Assembly (NCBI RefSeq): GCF_946479755.1
Contig: NZ_CAMLHC010000023.1
Location: 62,001-126,000 of the forward strand
Length of the DNA: 64,000 nucleotides
Direction of reading: 5' to 3'
Source: an uncultured Chitinophaga sp.
Lineage (GTDB): Bacteria; Bacteroidota; Bacteroidia; Chitinophagales; Chitinophagaceae
Part shown: one piece after another, positions 27,632-37,076 of the stretch
Position numbering within the stretch: the first letter of the stretch is position 1
Layout of the letters: each line of letters opens with the position of its first letter
The notes under the pieces: generated by a model
What the model was told of the DNA's origin: nothing
Seen by the model: the letters and a program-made list of their open reading frames with translations, nothing else
Databases searched by the model: none
Translations under genes and position numbers: made by a program

Positions 27632-29341
27632 ATGAAAAAGATATGGTTCGCTGCCGGCATACTCACCGCCGCTTCTCTGTTAGGAGGTTGCAGCAAAATG
27701 TTGAACGAAACACCCCGGGCCGTGCTGGTACCGGATTTCTATAAAACGTCACAGGGCGTAAATGCCGCGCTGGACGCCTCTTACGCAGGTACCCGCACCA
27801 TCTGGGGCTGCGAGGATTATTTCTCCATGACCACGCCCGGTACAGACGAATTCAAAAGGGGCAATGACGGTAACCAGAACTTCATGACCTACGATCCCGG
27901 CCTCCTGCCCAGCGATGGCAAGTTCAAGTCGCAATGGAACAACATCTACACGTATATCAATACCTGCAATGCGGTGATCCAGTTTGCACCCGAGGCCACC
28001 GGCATTTCAGAAGATATCCGTAAGAAAGCCATCGCAGAAGCGAAGTTCCTGCGGGCTAACTATTACTTTGTACTGGTACAGCTTTGGGGAGATGTGACCC
28101 TCACCACTTCCTTCATCTCCGGGCCCGTTACCTCGGCCGACCGTCACCCGCTCGCCAAAGTATACGATGCCATCATCACTGACCTGAAAGAAGCCATCCC
28201 CAACCTGGCGCCCGGCCCTAAAGGCATAGACCCCGGCCGCGCCAACGCCGCCGCCGCCAAACACGTGCTGGCCAAAGTGTACCTGACCCGCGCCGGCAGC
28301 AAAGCAGCCAAACCCACCGACTACCAGGATGCTGCGGCTACAGCAGTAGACCTGCTCACCAACGCACCGTCGCTCGGACTAAACCTGCTGCCCGATTTCG
28401 GCAACGTATTCTCCGAAGGCAACGAAAACAACGCGGAAGTGCTGTGGACCGTACAACATACCGCCAGCCTGGCCTACAACGGCTCGCCCAACCAGGACAA
28501 CCGCACGCCGGACAACATGCTGGTACATCTTTTTGTACCACAGTACGAAAAAATCGACGGTATGGGCCGTAACATCAAAGACGGCCGCCCCTACATCCGT
28601 ACAGTGCCTACCAAATGGCTGACAGACACCGTTTTCGCAGAACGGAAAAACGACACCCGCTTTAACAAAAGCTTCCAGACAGTATGGTTCTGCAACAACG
28701 CCAGCAGCATCCCCGTATGGCCTAACCCGCTGCCACCGGGCGCCCCGGCCGGCGCCGCTCCGGGTAAGCCTAAAATGAAGCTGGGCGATACCTGCATCTA
28801 TATGCCACAAGGTACCTTCACCAATGCACAGATAGCAGCGGCGCCCTACACGCTGATACCGTCCAGCAAATACTCTATCAAGATGTCTCCGGCCTTATCC
28901 AAATATGTTGACACCAAACGTTCCGATATGAACGCGCCTTCCATCCGCCCCCTGATTGCCTACCGCCTTGCGGAAACATACCTGGTGGCGGCTGAAGCAC
29001 TTATGCAGAGTGGACGTGCCGCCGAAGCAGTACCGTATGTGAACGCTGTCAGGGAAAGAGCCGCTTACCCTACCGGCGATAAAACCAAAATGAGCATCAC
29101 CGCAGCCGACCTCAACATCGATTTTATCCTCGATGAACGCTCCCGCGAACTGGCCGGCGAAAACGTACGCTGGCTGGACCTCGTAAGGACCGGTACCCTG
29201 CTCACCCGGTTGCAGAAACATTGCGACGACAACGCCAGGGTCAACTTCAAATCGCCGAAACACTGGCTGCGCCCCATCCCGCAGGACCAGATAGACGCCA
29301 CCACCACCGGCACGCCTTATCCACAGAATCCCGGCTGGTAA
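27632..29341 (+). CDS. SusD/RagB family nutrient-binding lipoprotein
   Basis: A 569-residue surface lipoprotein partnering the SusC just upstream. Signal peptide with lipobox LLGGC (Cys about 20), SusD start MLNETPRAVLVPDFY, core helix KKAIAEAKFLRANYYFVLVQLWGD, C-terminal LDERSRELAGENVRWLDLVRTG and the closing HWLRPIPQDQI...YPQNPGW. ATG 27632 is chosen over an in-frame TTG at 27623. An insertion around 350-400 rich in Pro, Gly and Ala (LPPGAPAGAAPGKPK) is unusual and may form a surface loop. The operon ends at a strong shared terminator. Confidence 0.96.
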   Translation: MKKIWFAAGILTAASLLGGCSKMLNETPRAVLVPDFYKTSQGVNAALDASYAGTRTIWGCEDYFSMTTPGTDEFKRGNDGNQNFMTYDPGLLPSDGKFKSQWNNIYTYINTCNAVIQFAPEATGISEDIRKKAIAEAKFLRANYYFVLVQLWGDVTLTTSFISGPVTSADRHPLAKVYDAIITDLKEAIPNLAPGPKGIDPGRANAAAAKHVLAKVYLTRAGSKAAKPTDYQDAAATAVDLLTNAPSLGLNLLPDFGNVFSEGNENNAEVLWTVQHTASLAYNGSPNQDNRTPDNMLVHLFVPQYEKIDGMGRNIKDGRPYIRTVPTKWLTDTVFAERKNDTRFNKSFQTVWFCNNASSIPVWPNPLPPGAPAGAAPGKPKMKLGDTCIYMPQGTFTNAQIAAAPYTLIPSSKYSIKMSPALSKYVDTKRSDMNAPSIRPLIAYRLAETYLVAAEALMQSGRAAEAVPYVNAVRERAAYPTGDKTKMSITAADLNIDFILDERSRELAGENVRWLDLVRTGTLLTRLQKHCDDNARVNFKSPKHWLRPIPQDQIDATTTGTPYPQNPGW

Positions 29342-29360
29342 ATAATAACGATATCAAATA

Positions 29361-29396
29361 AAAGAGGCTGATCGGTTTATCCTGGTCAGCCTCTTT
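29361..29396. terminator. Bidirectional terminator between convergent SusD genes
   Basis: A perfect 11-base-pair stem AAAGAGGCTGA / TCAGCCTCTTT with a 14-base loop lies between the SusD gene ending at 29341 and the opposing SusD gene ending at 29425. The A/T-rich outer ends serve as T-tails on both strands. Confidence 0.8.
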
Positions 29397-29424
29397 ACGT
29401 ATAGGCTTTGGGGTTAAATAATAT

Positions 29425-31191
29425 CTACCAGTTAGGATTCTGCTCCAGCACACTGTTCGGCACCTGCAATTCAGACAGCGGAAGCGGCGAAAGATAATCC
29501 CTGTTCACATTGAACTTATAACCGGAAGCCATTGCCGGAGAGTTTTTGTATAACTGGATATATCCTGCTGCATTCGTTGGGTAGGTAGCCAGCTGGGAGG
29601 CAGGAACTACAGTGCTCCACTGAGACAGTTTAGCTCCCAACGGTTGCCAGCCCGCGAATAACCTGCCTGCAGCGCCCCACCGCAGCACATCATCACGCCG
29701 GAAACCCTCACAAGCCAGCTCTATGCGTCTTTCGCGGCGTACTTCATTAATGACTGGGCTCAGATGAGGGAATATCCAGTTGGGATCTGCCGACAATGCG
29801 CCAATGTTCATCCTTGTCATGCCCACCCTGTCTCTGAGCAAATTAATAGTGATGTCTACATCAGCTTGCGTCAGTATTCCCAGCTCCGCTTTTGCCTCTG
29901 CGTAGTTCAACAACACCTCTGCATAACGAAACAGGATCAGGCCGGTGGTGCCCACATCACCCGCCCACTGCTGATAGTAGTCAGGATTATTTCCTTTATA
30001 CACCTGATAACCGGTGGCTGGCTTGCCCTCATTGGCTTCACCAAAGGTAGGTACCGCAAAGATGCGATTAGGCACGCCTCCCGGCTGATTGTTGGTGATA
30101 ATATGCTTACCGTCGTTCACATACATGGTTTGTGCAAGACGGGGATCTCTTCCCTGCACGACCGTCGTCAAAGAGTCGTCGCCCTTGTACAGCGGGCTCA
30201 GGGCAATAGGCTTGCCATCCAGGCATAAGTAATCGTCTACCAGGTTTTTAGTCAGCCCACGGCCCGCACCGGAATTCGTATAGCGATGCCAGTTATGCGT
30301 AGGTCCGGTAGTCAGGTTAAATTGCCGCCAGAACATAACTTCCTTGCTGCCAGAGTAATCCGTCTGGTTAAACAACAACCAGTAACCATCGTTCTTATCC
30401 ACATTGTCCAGCGAAAAAATGCCGGCACTCATTACTTTCCCCGCTGCATCTGCCGCCTTCTGCAGGTATTTGGACCCGTCAGAACCCGCCACGCCAAAAG
30501 GAGTGCCGGCGAGATACTTTTCCCAGGTTCCTTCAAACAAGGCTACGCGCGACTGAAGCGCCATGGCATACTCTTTATATACCCGGCCGGCCTGCGCCGA
30601 TGTCTTTGAAGGCAGATAACTGATAGCCAGGTCCAGGTCGGCTATAATAGAATCAGCAATCACATTACGGGGCTGCCGTTTGCTGTATAGCTCCGGCGAC
30701 GTGGGGACTAATGGTTTGTTGAGCCATGGCAGCGCACCAAACCGCTTCATTAAACCAAAATAAATGTAGGCCCTGAAAAACAAAGCTTCACCTACATATG
30801 GCTTCACATCGGTCCATGCGCTTTTCACCTGTCCGTAATTGGCAAGCAGGTAATTCACATTACGAATGGAAGTCCAGCTCCAGCCGCCACCGGTAGACGG
30901 TACGATGGTTTCACCATTCAGCCAGTTATTATAGCTGATGGAAATCATATTATCACTTCCCTGGTCGGCATCATCGCCATATATGCCGATGGTACCGAAG
31001 CCCGTATAGGACGGGAAATTGTTATAGAAACTATTGGCGTATAACTTCAGGTCATTGGCACTTTGCCAGTATTGTCCGTCGCTGATCACGCTTTCCGGCG
31101 TTCTGTCCAGGAAATCTTTCTTACAGGAAAACATAGTGATAACCGCGAGCACACCAGCCAGTAATATTTTAAACGAGCGCATATCTCTCAT
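29425..31191 (-). CDS. SusD/RagB family nutrient-binding lipoprotein
   Basis: A 588-residue surface lipoprotein. It has a lipoprotein signal peptide ending in ITMFSC (Cys about 22), then KKDFLDRTPESVISDGQYW, the SusD core FFRAYIYFGLMKRFG, NYAEAKAELG, RRERRIELACEGFRRDDVLRWG and the ending SVLEQNPNW. ATG 31191 (MRDMRSFKILLAG) is chosen, with 31182 as a close alternative; an upstream ATG at 31266 would overlap the SusC gene by about 65 bases. It is the partner of the STN-bearing SusC directly upstream and the last gene of a sigma-FecR-SusC-SusD unit. No enzyme gene belongs to this locus within the window, so the nutrient is unknown. Confidence 0.95.
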   Translation of the reverse strand: MRDMRSFKILLAGVLAVITMFSCKKDFLDRTPESVISDGQYWQSANDLKLYANSFYNNFPSYTGFGTIGIYGDDADQGSDNMISISYNNWLNGETIVPSTGGGWSWTSIRNVNYLLANYGQVKSAWTDVKPYVGEALFFRAYIYFGLMKRFGALPWLNKPLVPTSPELYSKRQPRNVIADSIIADLDLAISYLPSKTSAQAGRVYKEYAMALQSRVALFEGTWEKYLAGTPFGVAGSDGSKYLQKAADAAGKVMSAGIFSLDNVDKNDGYWLLFNQTDYSGSKEVMFWRQFNLTTGPTHNWHRYTNSGAGRGLTKNLVDDYLCLDGKPIALSPLYKGDDSLTTVVQGRDPRLAQTMYVNDGKHIITNNQPGGVPNRIFAVPTFGEANEGKPATGYQVYKGNNPDYYQQWAGDVGTTGLILFRYAEVLLNYAEAKAELGILTQADVDITINLLRDRVGMTRMNIGALSADPNWIFPHLSPVINEVRRERRIELACEGFRRDDVLRWGAAGRLFAGWQPLGAKLSQWSTVVPASQLATYPTNAAGYIQLYKNSPAMASGYKFNVNRDYLSPLPLSELQVPNSVLEQNPNW

Positions 31192-31201
31192 ATTAATTGA
31201 A

Positions 31202-34200
31202 TTAAAGAATAACATTGATGCCACAGGAGAAAGTCCTTTGTAAAGGATATATTTTAGCATCGTCAATAGATAGTTCAGGATCGATCGTCTTTATCAGTTT
31301 GGTGAAAGTGGCCAGGTTCTCCACATCAAAGTACACCCGTACTTTTTGGGTACGCAGGCGGGATAAAATACCGGTGGGTAACGTATACCCTAACTGCACG
31401 CTCTTAACACGCAGATAAGCCGCATTTTGCAGATACCTGGTCTGTACCTGTGTATTCTTTCCATTCTCATTATTCATATAGTATTTGGGAAAATAACCAT
31501 TGGGAGTGGCCGCTGTATAGCGGTTATTCGCCTGTACGGTAAAAGGGGAGCTTTGCCATTCATCGCCTGTAATACCCCAGAAGTAGTTAGACCCGATCCA
31601 GGCATCCCTTTTGGCAATACCTTGCAGGAAAATACCCAGATCAAATCCTTTGTAAGCGAAATTCAGGTTCAAACTGTATTGATAGCGGGGCGTACTGTTG
31701 CCGATCACACGCAGGTCTCCGCTGCTATCGACTGTATTTTTCCCATTATTGATCTGGCCGTCACCATTGAGATCCGCGTAGCTAACGTCTCCCGCACGCC
31801 AGCCATTTTTCCAGAAACTAGCCGTAGGCGCTTTAGCTGCTTCGGCATCAGACTGATACAATCCATTGCTTGTATATCCCCATATCTCCCTCATCTCCTG
31901 GCCTACATACCAGGTGCTGAGTGAACGGGAGGGGTTATTGTATTTTACCACCTTGCCGCGATAATCAGACAGTGCTGCGCGGGCACTGTAGCGCAGCTCC
32001 CCTACGTTATCGGACCATTGCGCAGTAACCTCAAAACCCTTCGTCTGGATAGCGGCATTATTTACCGATGGTAAACTGGTCCCCAATAGGTTGGGGACCA
32101 CTTGTCCCGGACCTGCAAAATCATCTGCCTTACGGATGTAATAATCGTAACTAACCGTCAACCGGTTGTTGAGCAACGCCATATCGGTACCAATACCATA
32201 AGAAGTGGTTGTTACCCAGGTAAGGTCAGGATTTACCAGTGGCGGCTGGCTTACAGACGCCTGCTTGCTGCCGTTAAACAGCCAGGAGGTGTTATTGGGG
32301 CTGGCAGTTCCGAGCAACGGATAAAAAGGATAGTAGCTATAAATACCGGGGTCTCCCAAAAACATCTGGTCAGGGGAAGATCCATAAGATCCCCTCAGTT
32401 TAAATGCATTGATGATATGGCTGACAGGTTGCCAGAAATTTTCTTTATCCAGGTTCCATCCTGCGGAAATACCGGGAGATAATTTCCAGCGGCGACCCGC
32501 CAGGAAGCGGGAGGTACCGTCATAGCGGGCATTGATTTCCAGCAGGTATTTATCGGCAAAGTTATAGTTAAACCGGCCGAAATATCCTTCCACGGCCAGC
32601 CTGCGTATCTGGTCAGATACAGAGGCACTGGCGTTGTAGGTAAGGTTTAATGCAGGAATATCGTTGGAGTACAGTTGACTGTTAGAAGCTGAATAAGCGG
32701 TATAGTTCGTCAGCTCGCTCGTAAATCCGCCCATTATCCTGAAATGATGGCGATCGAAATCCTTTTCATAGGAAGTAAAGGCATTGACGATATGGTGTTC
32801 GTTGCGATAGTTGTTCCTGGAGAAGGCGTTGGGCGTAGTGCCTGAAGAAGGCGCAGTAGAACCGTCCGGCAAATATACATATACCGTTTTAAGTTGGTTT
32901 TGCCGGTCGTAAAAATCACCATCAAAGGTATAGTTCATGGTAATATCCCATCCCTTCAGCGGATGGATGCGAAACTCGCCGGTCACCACAGGCTGGTCTT
33001 GTGTACTTTTGTCTCTTCCTCCCTGCAAATGTAACAACACGTTACTCTCATCAGAATAGTGCCCGTCCGGGTTAATCAACGACACGGTAGGGAACTTCCT
33101 GGCAAATTGGTGCATGTAGTTACCACCTGTCTGACCAGCATACACATTAGGTGTGTTATACAACGAACGGGAAATCGTACTTCTGAAATTAAAAGTGAGC
33201 CAGTTGGTAATATTGGAAGACAGGTTGGCACGGATATTAAACCGTTTGAAATCATCTTTCCCAAAATTGTACATTCCTGCCCTGTTATTATACCCTACGC
33301 TGATATAATAGTTATTTCTTTCCGTAGCGCCACTGACCGCTATATTATGCTGCTGGCTGAAGGCAAAATCTTTAAAGTATACTTTAAACCAGTCGTTGTT
33401 GGCATTACCGCTGTTCCAGTTATTCCAGCCATTAGGCGAATTGGGGTTTTTAATGGTTTGCGTCGTTATTTTACCTTCCTGATAATCCTTGATACGCCCA
33501 ATCGTTTCATCGCTGAAAAACGGCGACTTGCCGGCATTGGCAAAGGCTTCGTTATACAGGTTGGCGAAGTCGAGTGAGTTCAGCATCTTTGGCAGGTTAA
33601 TGGCCTGTGCCCAGGAAAAGTTGTTGTTGTAGGTGACCCTGGCCGGTTGGCCAGCTTTGCCTTTTTTAGTCGTGATCAGGATCACGCCGTAAGGTGCGCT
33701 GGACCCGTAGATGGCGGTAGACGCCGCGTCCTTCAGCACAGAGATGCTTTCCACATCATTAGGATTGATCGCATTAATATCCCCACCCTGTATACCGTCA
33801 ATAACCACGAGCGGTGCGCCGGTGGCACCTAAACCGGTATATCCGCGGATGTTGATATTCTGTGTGGCATTGGGTGCACCGCCACCACCATTGGTAGTGA
33901 TATTCAAACCGGCTACCATCCCCTGTAAGCCCTGGCTGATACGGGTCATAGGGCGGTCTTCCAGTACCTTGCCGGATACCTGTGTTACCGCACCGGTGAG
34001 ATTTACTTTTTTCTGGGTGCCATATCCTACTACTACCACATTTTCCAGTTGTGAAACTTCGGGTAAAATTCTAACGTCTATGTGAGTCTTGCCACCGGTG
34101 GCCACCTCCTGGCGCTGAAACCCGATGTTGGATATCACCAGGATCACATCACCGGAAATACCGGACAAACGATAGTAACCTTCCGCGTTGGACACCGCTA

Positions 34201-34669
34201 CTATTTTTGTTCCTTTCACCTGGATAGTGGCGCCAGGAACAGGATTACCGGTGTTATCCAGGATCCTCCCGCGCAAAGTATCTGCTACAACCGGAGATAC
34301 GGGATCGGTTATACGATTTAGCACAATTGTTTCACGAATAATTTTCCAGGAGAGTCCCTTACCATTAAAACACATGTCCAATACCTTTGCCAGTGGCAGG
34401 TCACGGGCTTCAATATTTACACGGCCCACCTCGTCCAGGTCACCGGAATGATACCAGAATTTATACCCGCTTTGTTGCTCTATTTTGAGCAGCACCGTTT
34501 CGATAGGCTTATCTTTTTCTATAAGCGTAATTTTTTGTGCCAGTCCTTTTGCACTGACTTGAAGCAATGAAAGCAGAAAGAAAAAAGCAACGAGTTTCAT
34601 GACTTTGCAGATTTTGGTCAATAGGCGCACACGCCTGCCATTGCTGATTAAACAAGCAGTTAAATACAT
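31202..34669 (-). CDS. SusC/RagA family TonB-dependent receptor with STN domain
   Basis: About 1155 residues. Order: an N-terminal lead and signal peptide (MKLVAFFFLLSLLQVSAKG), STN domain (LLKIEQQSGYKFWYHSGDL), carboxypeptidase-like domain (GRILDNTGNPVPGATIQVKG), plug with ENVVVVGYGTQKKVNLTGA, and barrel. The plug signature reads YGSSAPYGVILITTKKG, where most SusC proteins have YGSRAANG or YGSRGANG; this is a recognised but minority variant. ATG 34669 (MYLTACLISNG) is a choice between 34723 and the internal MKLVAF. The STN domain and the upstream FecR/sigma pair point to ligand-induced expression. Confidence 0.94.
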   Translation of the reverse strand: MYLTACLISNGRRVRLLTKICKVMKLVAFFFLLSLLQVSAKGLAQKITLIEKDKPIETVLLKIEQQSGYKFWYHSGDLDEVGRVNIEARDLPLAKVLDMCFNGKGLSWKIIRETIVLNRITDPVSPVVADTLRGRILDNTGNPVPGATIQVKGTKIVAVSNAEGYYRLSGISGDVILVISNIGFQRQEVATGGKTHIDVRILPEVSQLENVVVVGYGTQKKVNLTGAVTQVSGKVLEDRPMTRISQGLQGMVAGLNITTNGGGGAPNATQNINIRGYTGLGATGAPLVVIDGIQGGDINAINPNDVESISVLKDAASTAIYGSSAPYGVILITTKKGKAGQPARVTYNNNFSWAQAINLPKMLNSLDFANLYNEAFANAGKSPFFSDETIGRIKDYQEGKITTQTIKNPNSPNGWNNWNSGNANNDWFKVYFKDFAFSQQHNIAVSGATERNNYYISVGYNNRAGMYNFGKDDFKRFNIRANLSSNITNWLTFNFRSTISRSLYNTPNVYAGQTGGNYMHQFARKFPTVSLINPDGHYSDESNVLLHLQGGRDKSTQDQPVVTGEFRIHPLKGWDITMNYTFDGDFYDRQNQLKTVYVYLPDGSTAPSSGTTPNAFSRNNYRNEHHIVNAFTSYEKDFDRHHFRIMGGFTSELTNYTAYSASNSQLYSNDIPALNLTYNASASVSDQIRRLAVEGYFGRFNYNFADKYLLEINARYDGTSRFLAGRRWKLSPGISAGWNLDKENFWQPVSHIINAFKLRGSYGSSPDQMFLGDPGIYSYYPFYPLLGTASPNNTSWLFNGSKQASVSQPPLVNPDLTWVTTTSYGIGTDMALLNNRLTVSYDYYIRKADDFAGPGQVVPNLLGTSLPSVNNAAIQTKGFEVTAQWSDNVGELRYSARAALSDYRGKVVKYNNPSRSLSTWYVGQEMREIWGYTSNGLYQSDAEAAKAPTASFWKNGWRAGDVSYADLNGDGQINNGKNTVDSSGDLRVIGNSTPRYQYSLNLNFAYKGFDLGIFLQGIAKRDAWIGSNYFWGITGDEWQSSPFTVQANNRYTAATPNGYFPKYYMNNENGKNTQVQTRYLQNAAYLRVKSVQLGYTLPTGILSRLRTQKVRVYFDVENLATFTKLIKTIDPELSIDDAKIYPLQRTFSCGINVIL

Positions 34670-35074
34670 AGGTAGATAATTATTGATGCTTAACAGATAC
34701 ACATAGGAACAGCCGGGTAGCACCTGGCATATTAGCGTATGCCGGATACACTGCCCTCCATGTGGTTGATCATAACATAGTAGTAAATTACATGAGTGCT
34801 TTGCCTCCCCGATAAATGTTCACTGTGAACGCTGAATACTATGCCCTGTTATACATACCAGGCATCGGCGTCTGAGGAGATGGATGAACGGAAAATACTC
34901 CGCTGCGGCAGGCTTGGAAACGAGAACTTAATAACATAAATTTGATTTAGGTAATGAAAAATGCTTAACAGATATGTTTTTATTGCCTTTTTACAGCCGG
35001 GATATGTTAGCGCATTCCCGGTTTTTTTAGCGATTTTGGTGTTTGTATCTGATACTTGATAATTTCAATATTGA
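34670..35074. other. Intergenic region between FecR and SusC genes of the second signalling locus
   Basis: About 405 bases with no supported gene. It contains a perfect 13-base odd palindrome GTTCACTGTGAAC at 34818-34830, a possible operator. At 34996-35020 a 6-base-pair hairpin CCGGGA / TCCCGG is followed on the plus strand by seven Ts; no plus-strand gene precedes it, so it may mark the end of the FecR transcript only weakly. The SusC promoter is expected here but I could not place a consensus. Confidence 0.45.
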
Positions 35075-36199
35075 TCACGCCGGCAAAACAATGATTTTTC
35101 TCCCCTCTATTTTGAAGTGTATGCCGCTTTCTTCCAGTATGGCCAGCACATCGGCCAATTCATAACTCCTTTTAATATTGCCTTCGAATTTCAGGTCCGG
35201 TATTTTTCCAGCATATACCACTTCTGCATTGTACCATCTGGCTAACTGCCGCATCACTACCGCTGTACCTTCTCCATTTAGCGAAAAGAAGCCATTCTTC
35301 CATGCAATGATTTTCTCTGTGTCAGCGTGTGGTACCAGTTGTATACGTTGTGCATCCGCAAGCTTTGCCTGTTGCCCTGGCTTCAGCAAGGCGGTATCGG
35401 CTTTATGTATCACCCTTACCGCTCCTTCCACCAGCGTTACCACGGTACTCGGTTCCTCCTGGTACGCCATCAGGTTAAAATGTGTGCCCAGTACCTGTAC
35501 CTGCTTATCCCCCGATTGGACAATAAATGGCATTTTGGTGTCCTGCGCCACTTCAAAATAGGCTTCCCCCGCCAATTCCACTTTCCGCTCTTTACCATCA
35601 AAGCCGGCAGGAAAGCGTAAAGAAGAAGCAGCATTAAGCCACACTTTAGTTCCATCCGGCAATACCAACTGATATTGTCCGCCAACCGGCGTGTTTAATA
35701 CATTATAAGTCGCACTTTGTGGCGCCGATGCGTGATATACAACCTGACCGTTATTCAGATGGATGGTAGCATTCCCCTGCCGCATTATTTTATTCCCGGC
35801 ACTATCTAATGCAATGGTTTCACCGTTTGCCAGCGTAAGCGTGGCCTTACTGCCTCCCGGCACCATCGTTTTCCCCGCCAGCAGGGCATCCTCATCTTTT
35901 TGGCGGACAGCTGTCTTCCATAATTTCATCCCGGTAAATACCACCAGCATCGCCACTCCTGCCGCTACGGCTATTTTTGTGACAATACTGCGCAACGAGT
36001 GCTTACGGATGCCCACACTTTGATAAATGCGTTGCCGCAGTATCCGTTCTGTTTCGGCTTTATCGCCCAGCACAGCTGTATCCCAGTCTTCATCGTTTTC
36101 CATCTCGCTCAGCCATTCATGGTACCGGACAATTTCATCCGGTGTGGCGGTGCCATCAGCAACGCGTTGGGAAAGCAGGGCCAGTTGTTCGTCATTCAC
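35075..36199 (-). CDS. FecR family anti-sigma factor
   Basis: A 374-residue inner-membrane regulator. It has an N-terminal cytoplasmic region (MNDEQLALLSQRVADGTATPDEIVRYHEWL), a membrane segment at about 69-88 (VTKIAVAAGVAMLVVFTGM), a periplasmic FecR domain (VGGQYQLVLPDGTKVWLNAASSLRFP and VQVLGTHFNLMAY) and a C-terminal DUF4974 domain (ARWYNAEVVYAGKIPD...FKIEGRKIIVLP). It lies between its cognate ECF sigma gene (90 bases upstream) and the STN-bearing SusC gene downstream. The sequence differs from the FecR at 6712-7881 throughout, so the two systems are not a recent duplication. Confidence 0.95.
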   Translation of the reverse strand: MNDEQLALLSQRVADGTATPDEIVRYHEWLSEMENDEDWDTAVLGDKAETERILRQRIYQSVGIRKHSLRSIVTKIAVAAGVAMLVVFTGMKLWKTAVRQKDEDALLAGKTMVPGGSKATLTLANGETIALDSAGNKIMRQGNATIHLNNGQVVYHASAPQSATYNVLNTPVGGQYQLVLPDGTKVWLNAASSLRFPAGFDGKERKVELAGEAYFEVAQDTKMPFIVQSGDKQVQVLGTHFNLMAYQEEPSTVVTLVEGAVRVIHKADTALLKPGQQAKLADAQRIQLVPHADTEKIIAWKNGFFSLNGEGTAVVMRQLARWYNAEVVYAGKIPDLKFEGNIKRSYELADVLAILEESGIHFKIEGRKIIVLPA

Positions 36200-36288
36200 G
36201 TGAAAAGGATGTTTATATACCTAGGCACATGGGAAAAGGCTACCCCCCAAAATACCCACGTACTTTTTTTAAAAAATAAAATACAGGT

Positions 36289-36846
36289 CTAAAAACAGGA
36301 AAGGAAAACAGCGACGATAACCATGGTATGCCCTATAAATAAGCGTATACGTTTTAAGGCAATGGTGATCTGGTTTTCCACGGTTTTAACGGTAATATTA
36401 AGGCGTGACGCAATTTCCGCATGCGACAGTTGTTCGTTTCTGCTTAAACTATATACCGTGCGGCATTTATCCGGCAAGGCGTCTACCGCCTGGGCAATCA
36501 TGGCGGTCAAATCCCGTACCGCCAGTTCATCCGGAGCAACGCTGCTTTCACTGGTGTATTGCCAGTCATGTATAAATGTTTCGCGGTTCCTGGTAGCCCT
36601 GATATGATTGGACATCTTAAAGCGGATCGCCGTTTTCAGGTAATGCTTCAGCGAAGTAATTTCTACGGTCTCACGGTGCAGCCATAGCCAGGTAAATACC
36701 TCCTGCACTACGTCCATCGCCAGCTCCCGGCATTTCAGGGTGTAACAGGCATGTTTGAATAAACCGGACCAGTAACGTGTATAAATAGCGTCAAATGAAC
36801 GTACGTCCCCCTTTCTAAGGCGGCTTAAAAGTTCACTGTCTTCCAT
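36289..36846 (-). CDS. ECF RNA polymerase sigma factor
   Basis: About 185 residues. Region 2 is seen as RELAMDVVQEVFTWLWLHRE and region 4 as QLSHAEIASRLNITVKTVENQI, typical of the Bacteroidota FecI-like group. The protein ends in a hydrophobic tail (LFIGHTMVIVAVFLSCF) that could associate with the membrane, an oddity shared in weaker form by the first sigma factor in this window. ATG 36846 (MEDSELLSRLRKGDVRSFDAIY) matches the normal start of this family; an in-frame ATG at 36864 is possible. It is the first gene of the second sigma-FecR-SusC-SusD locus. Confidence 0.93.
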   Translation of the reverse strand: MEDSELLSRLRKGDVRSFDAIYTRYWSGLFKHACYTLKCRELAMDVVQEVFTWLWLHRETVEITSLKHYLKTAIRFKMSNHIRATRNRETFIHDWQYTSESSVAPDELAVRDLTAMIAQAVDALPDKCRTVYSLSRNEQLSHAEIASRLNITVKTVENQITIALKRIRLFIGHTMVIVAVFLSCF

Positions 36847-37017
36847 GATAGCCCAACGGGACATTATACGCTGTTTAATCAGCAGCCAAGGCATGCTGCG
36901 ATAATGGATGATAATAGTTAGTCCACGCAATCTACTTCTTATTGCGGATAAACAATGTATTTTTTTAACAAAAAACAATCCTATTTTATCATGCTATGTT
37001 AACGGCCCATCTGTAAA

Positions 37018-37048
37018 AAAGACCGGCCCTTTCTGTGGGAAAGGGCCG
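37018..37048 (-). terminator. Intrinsic terminator of the TauE-DUF1634 operon
   Basis: On the minus strand a perfect 10-base-pair stem (plus-strand CGGCCCTTTC / GAAAGGGCCG, 37024-37048) with a 5-base loop is followed by GTCTTTTTT, about 30 bases after the DUF1634 stop. Confidence 0.88.
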
Positions 37049-37076
37049 ATAGTCACTCAGGATGTCAATAATTCTT

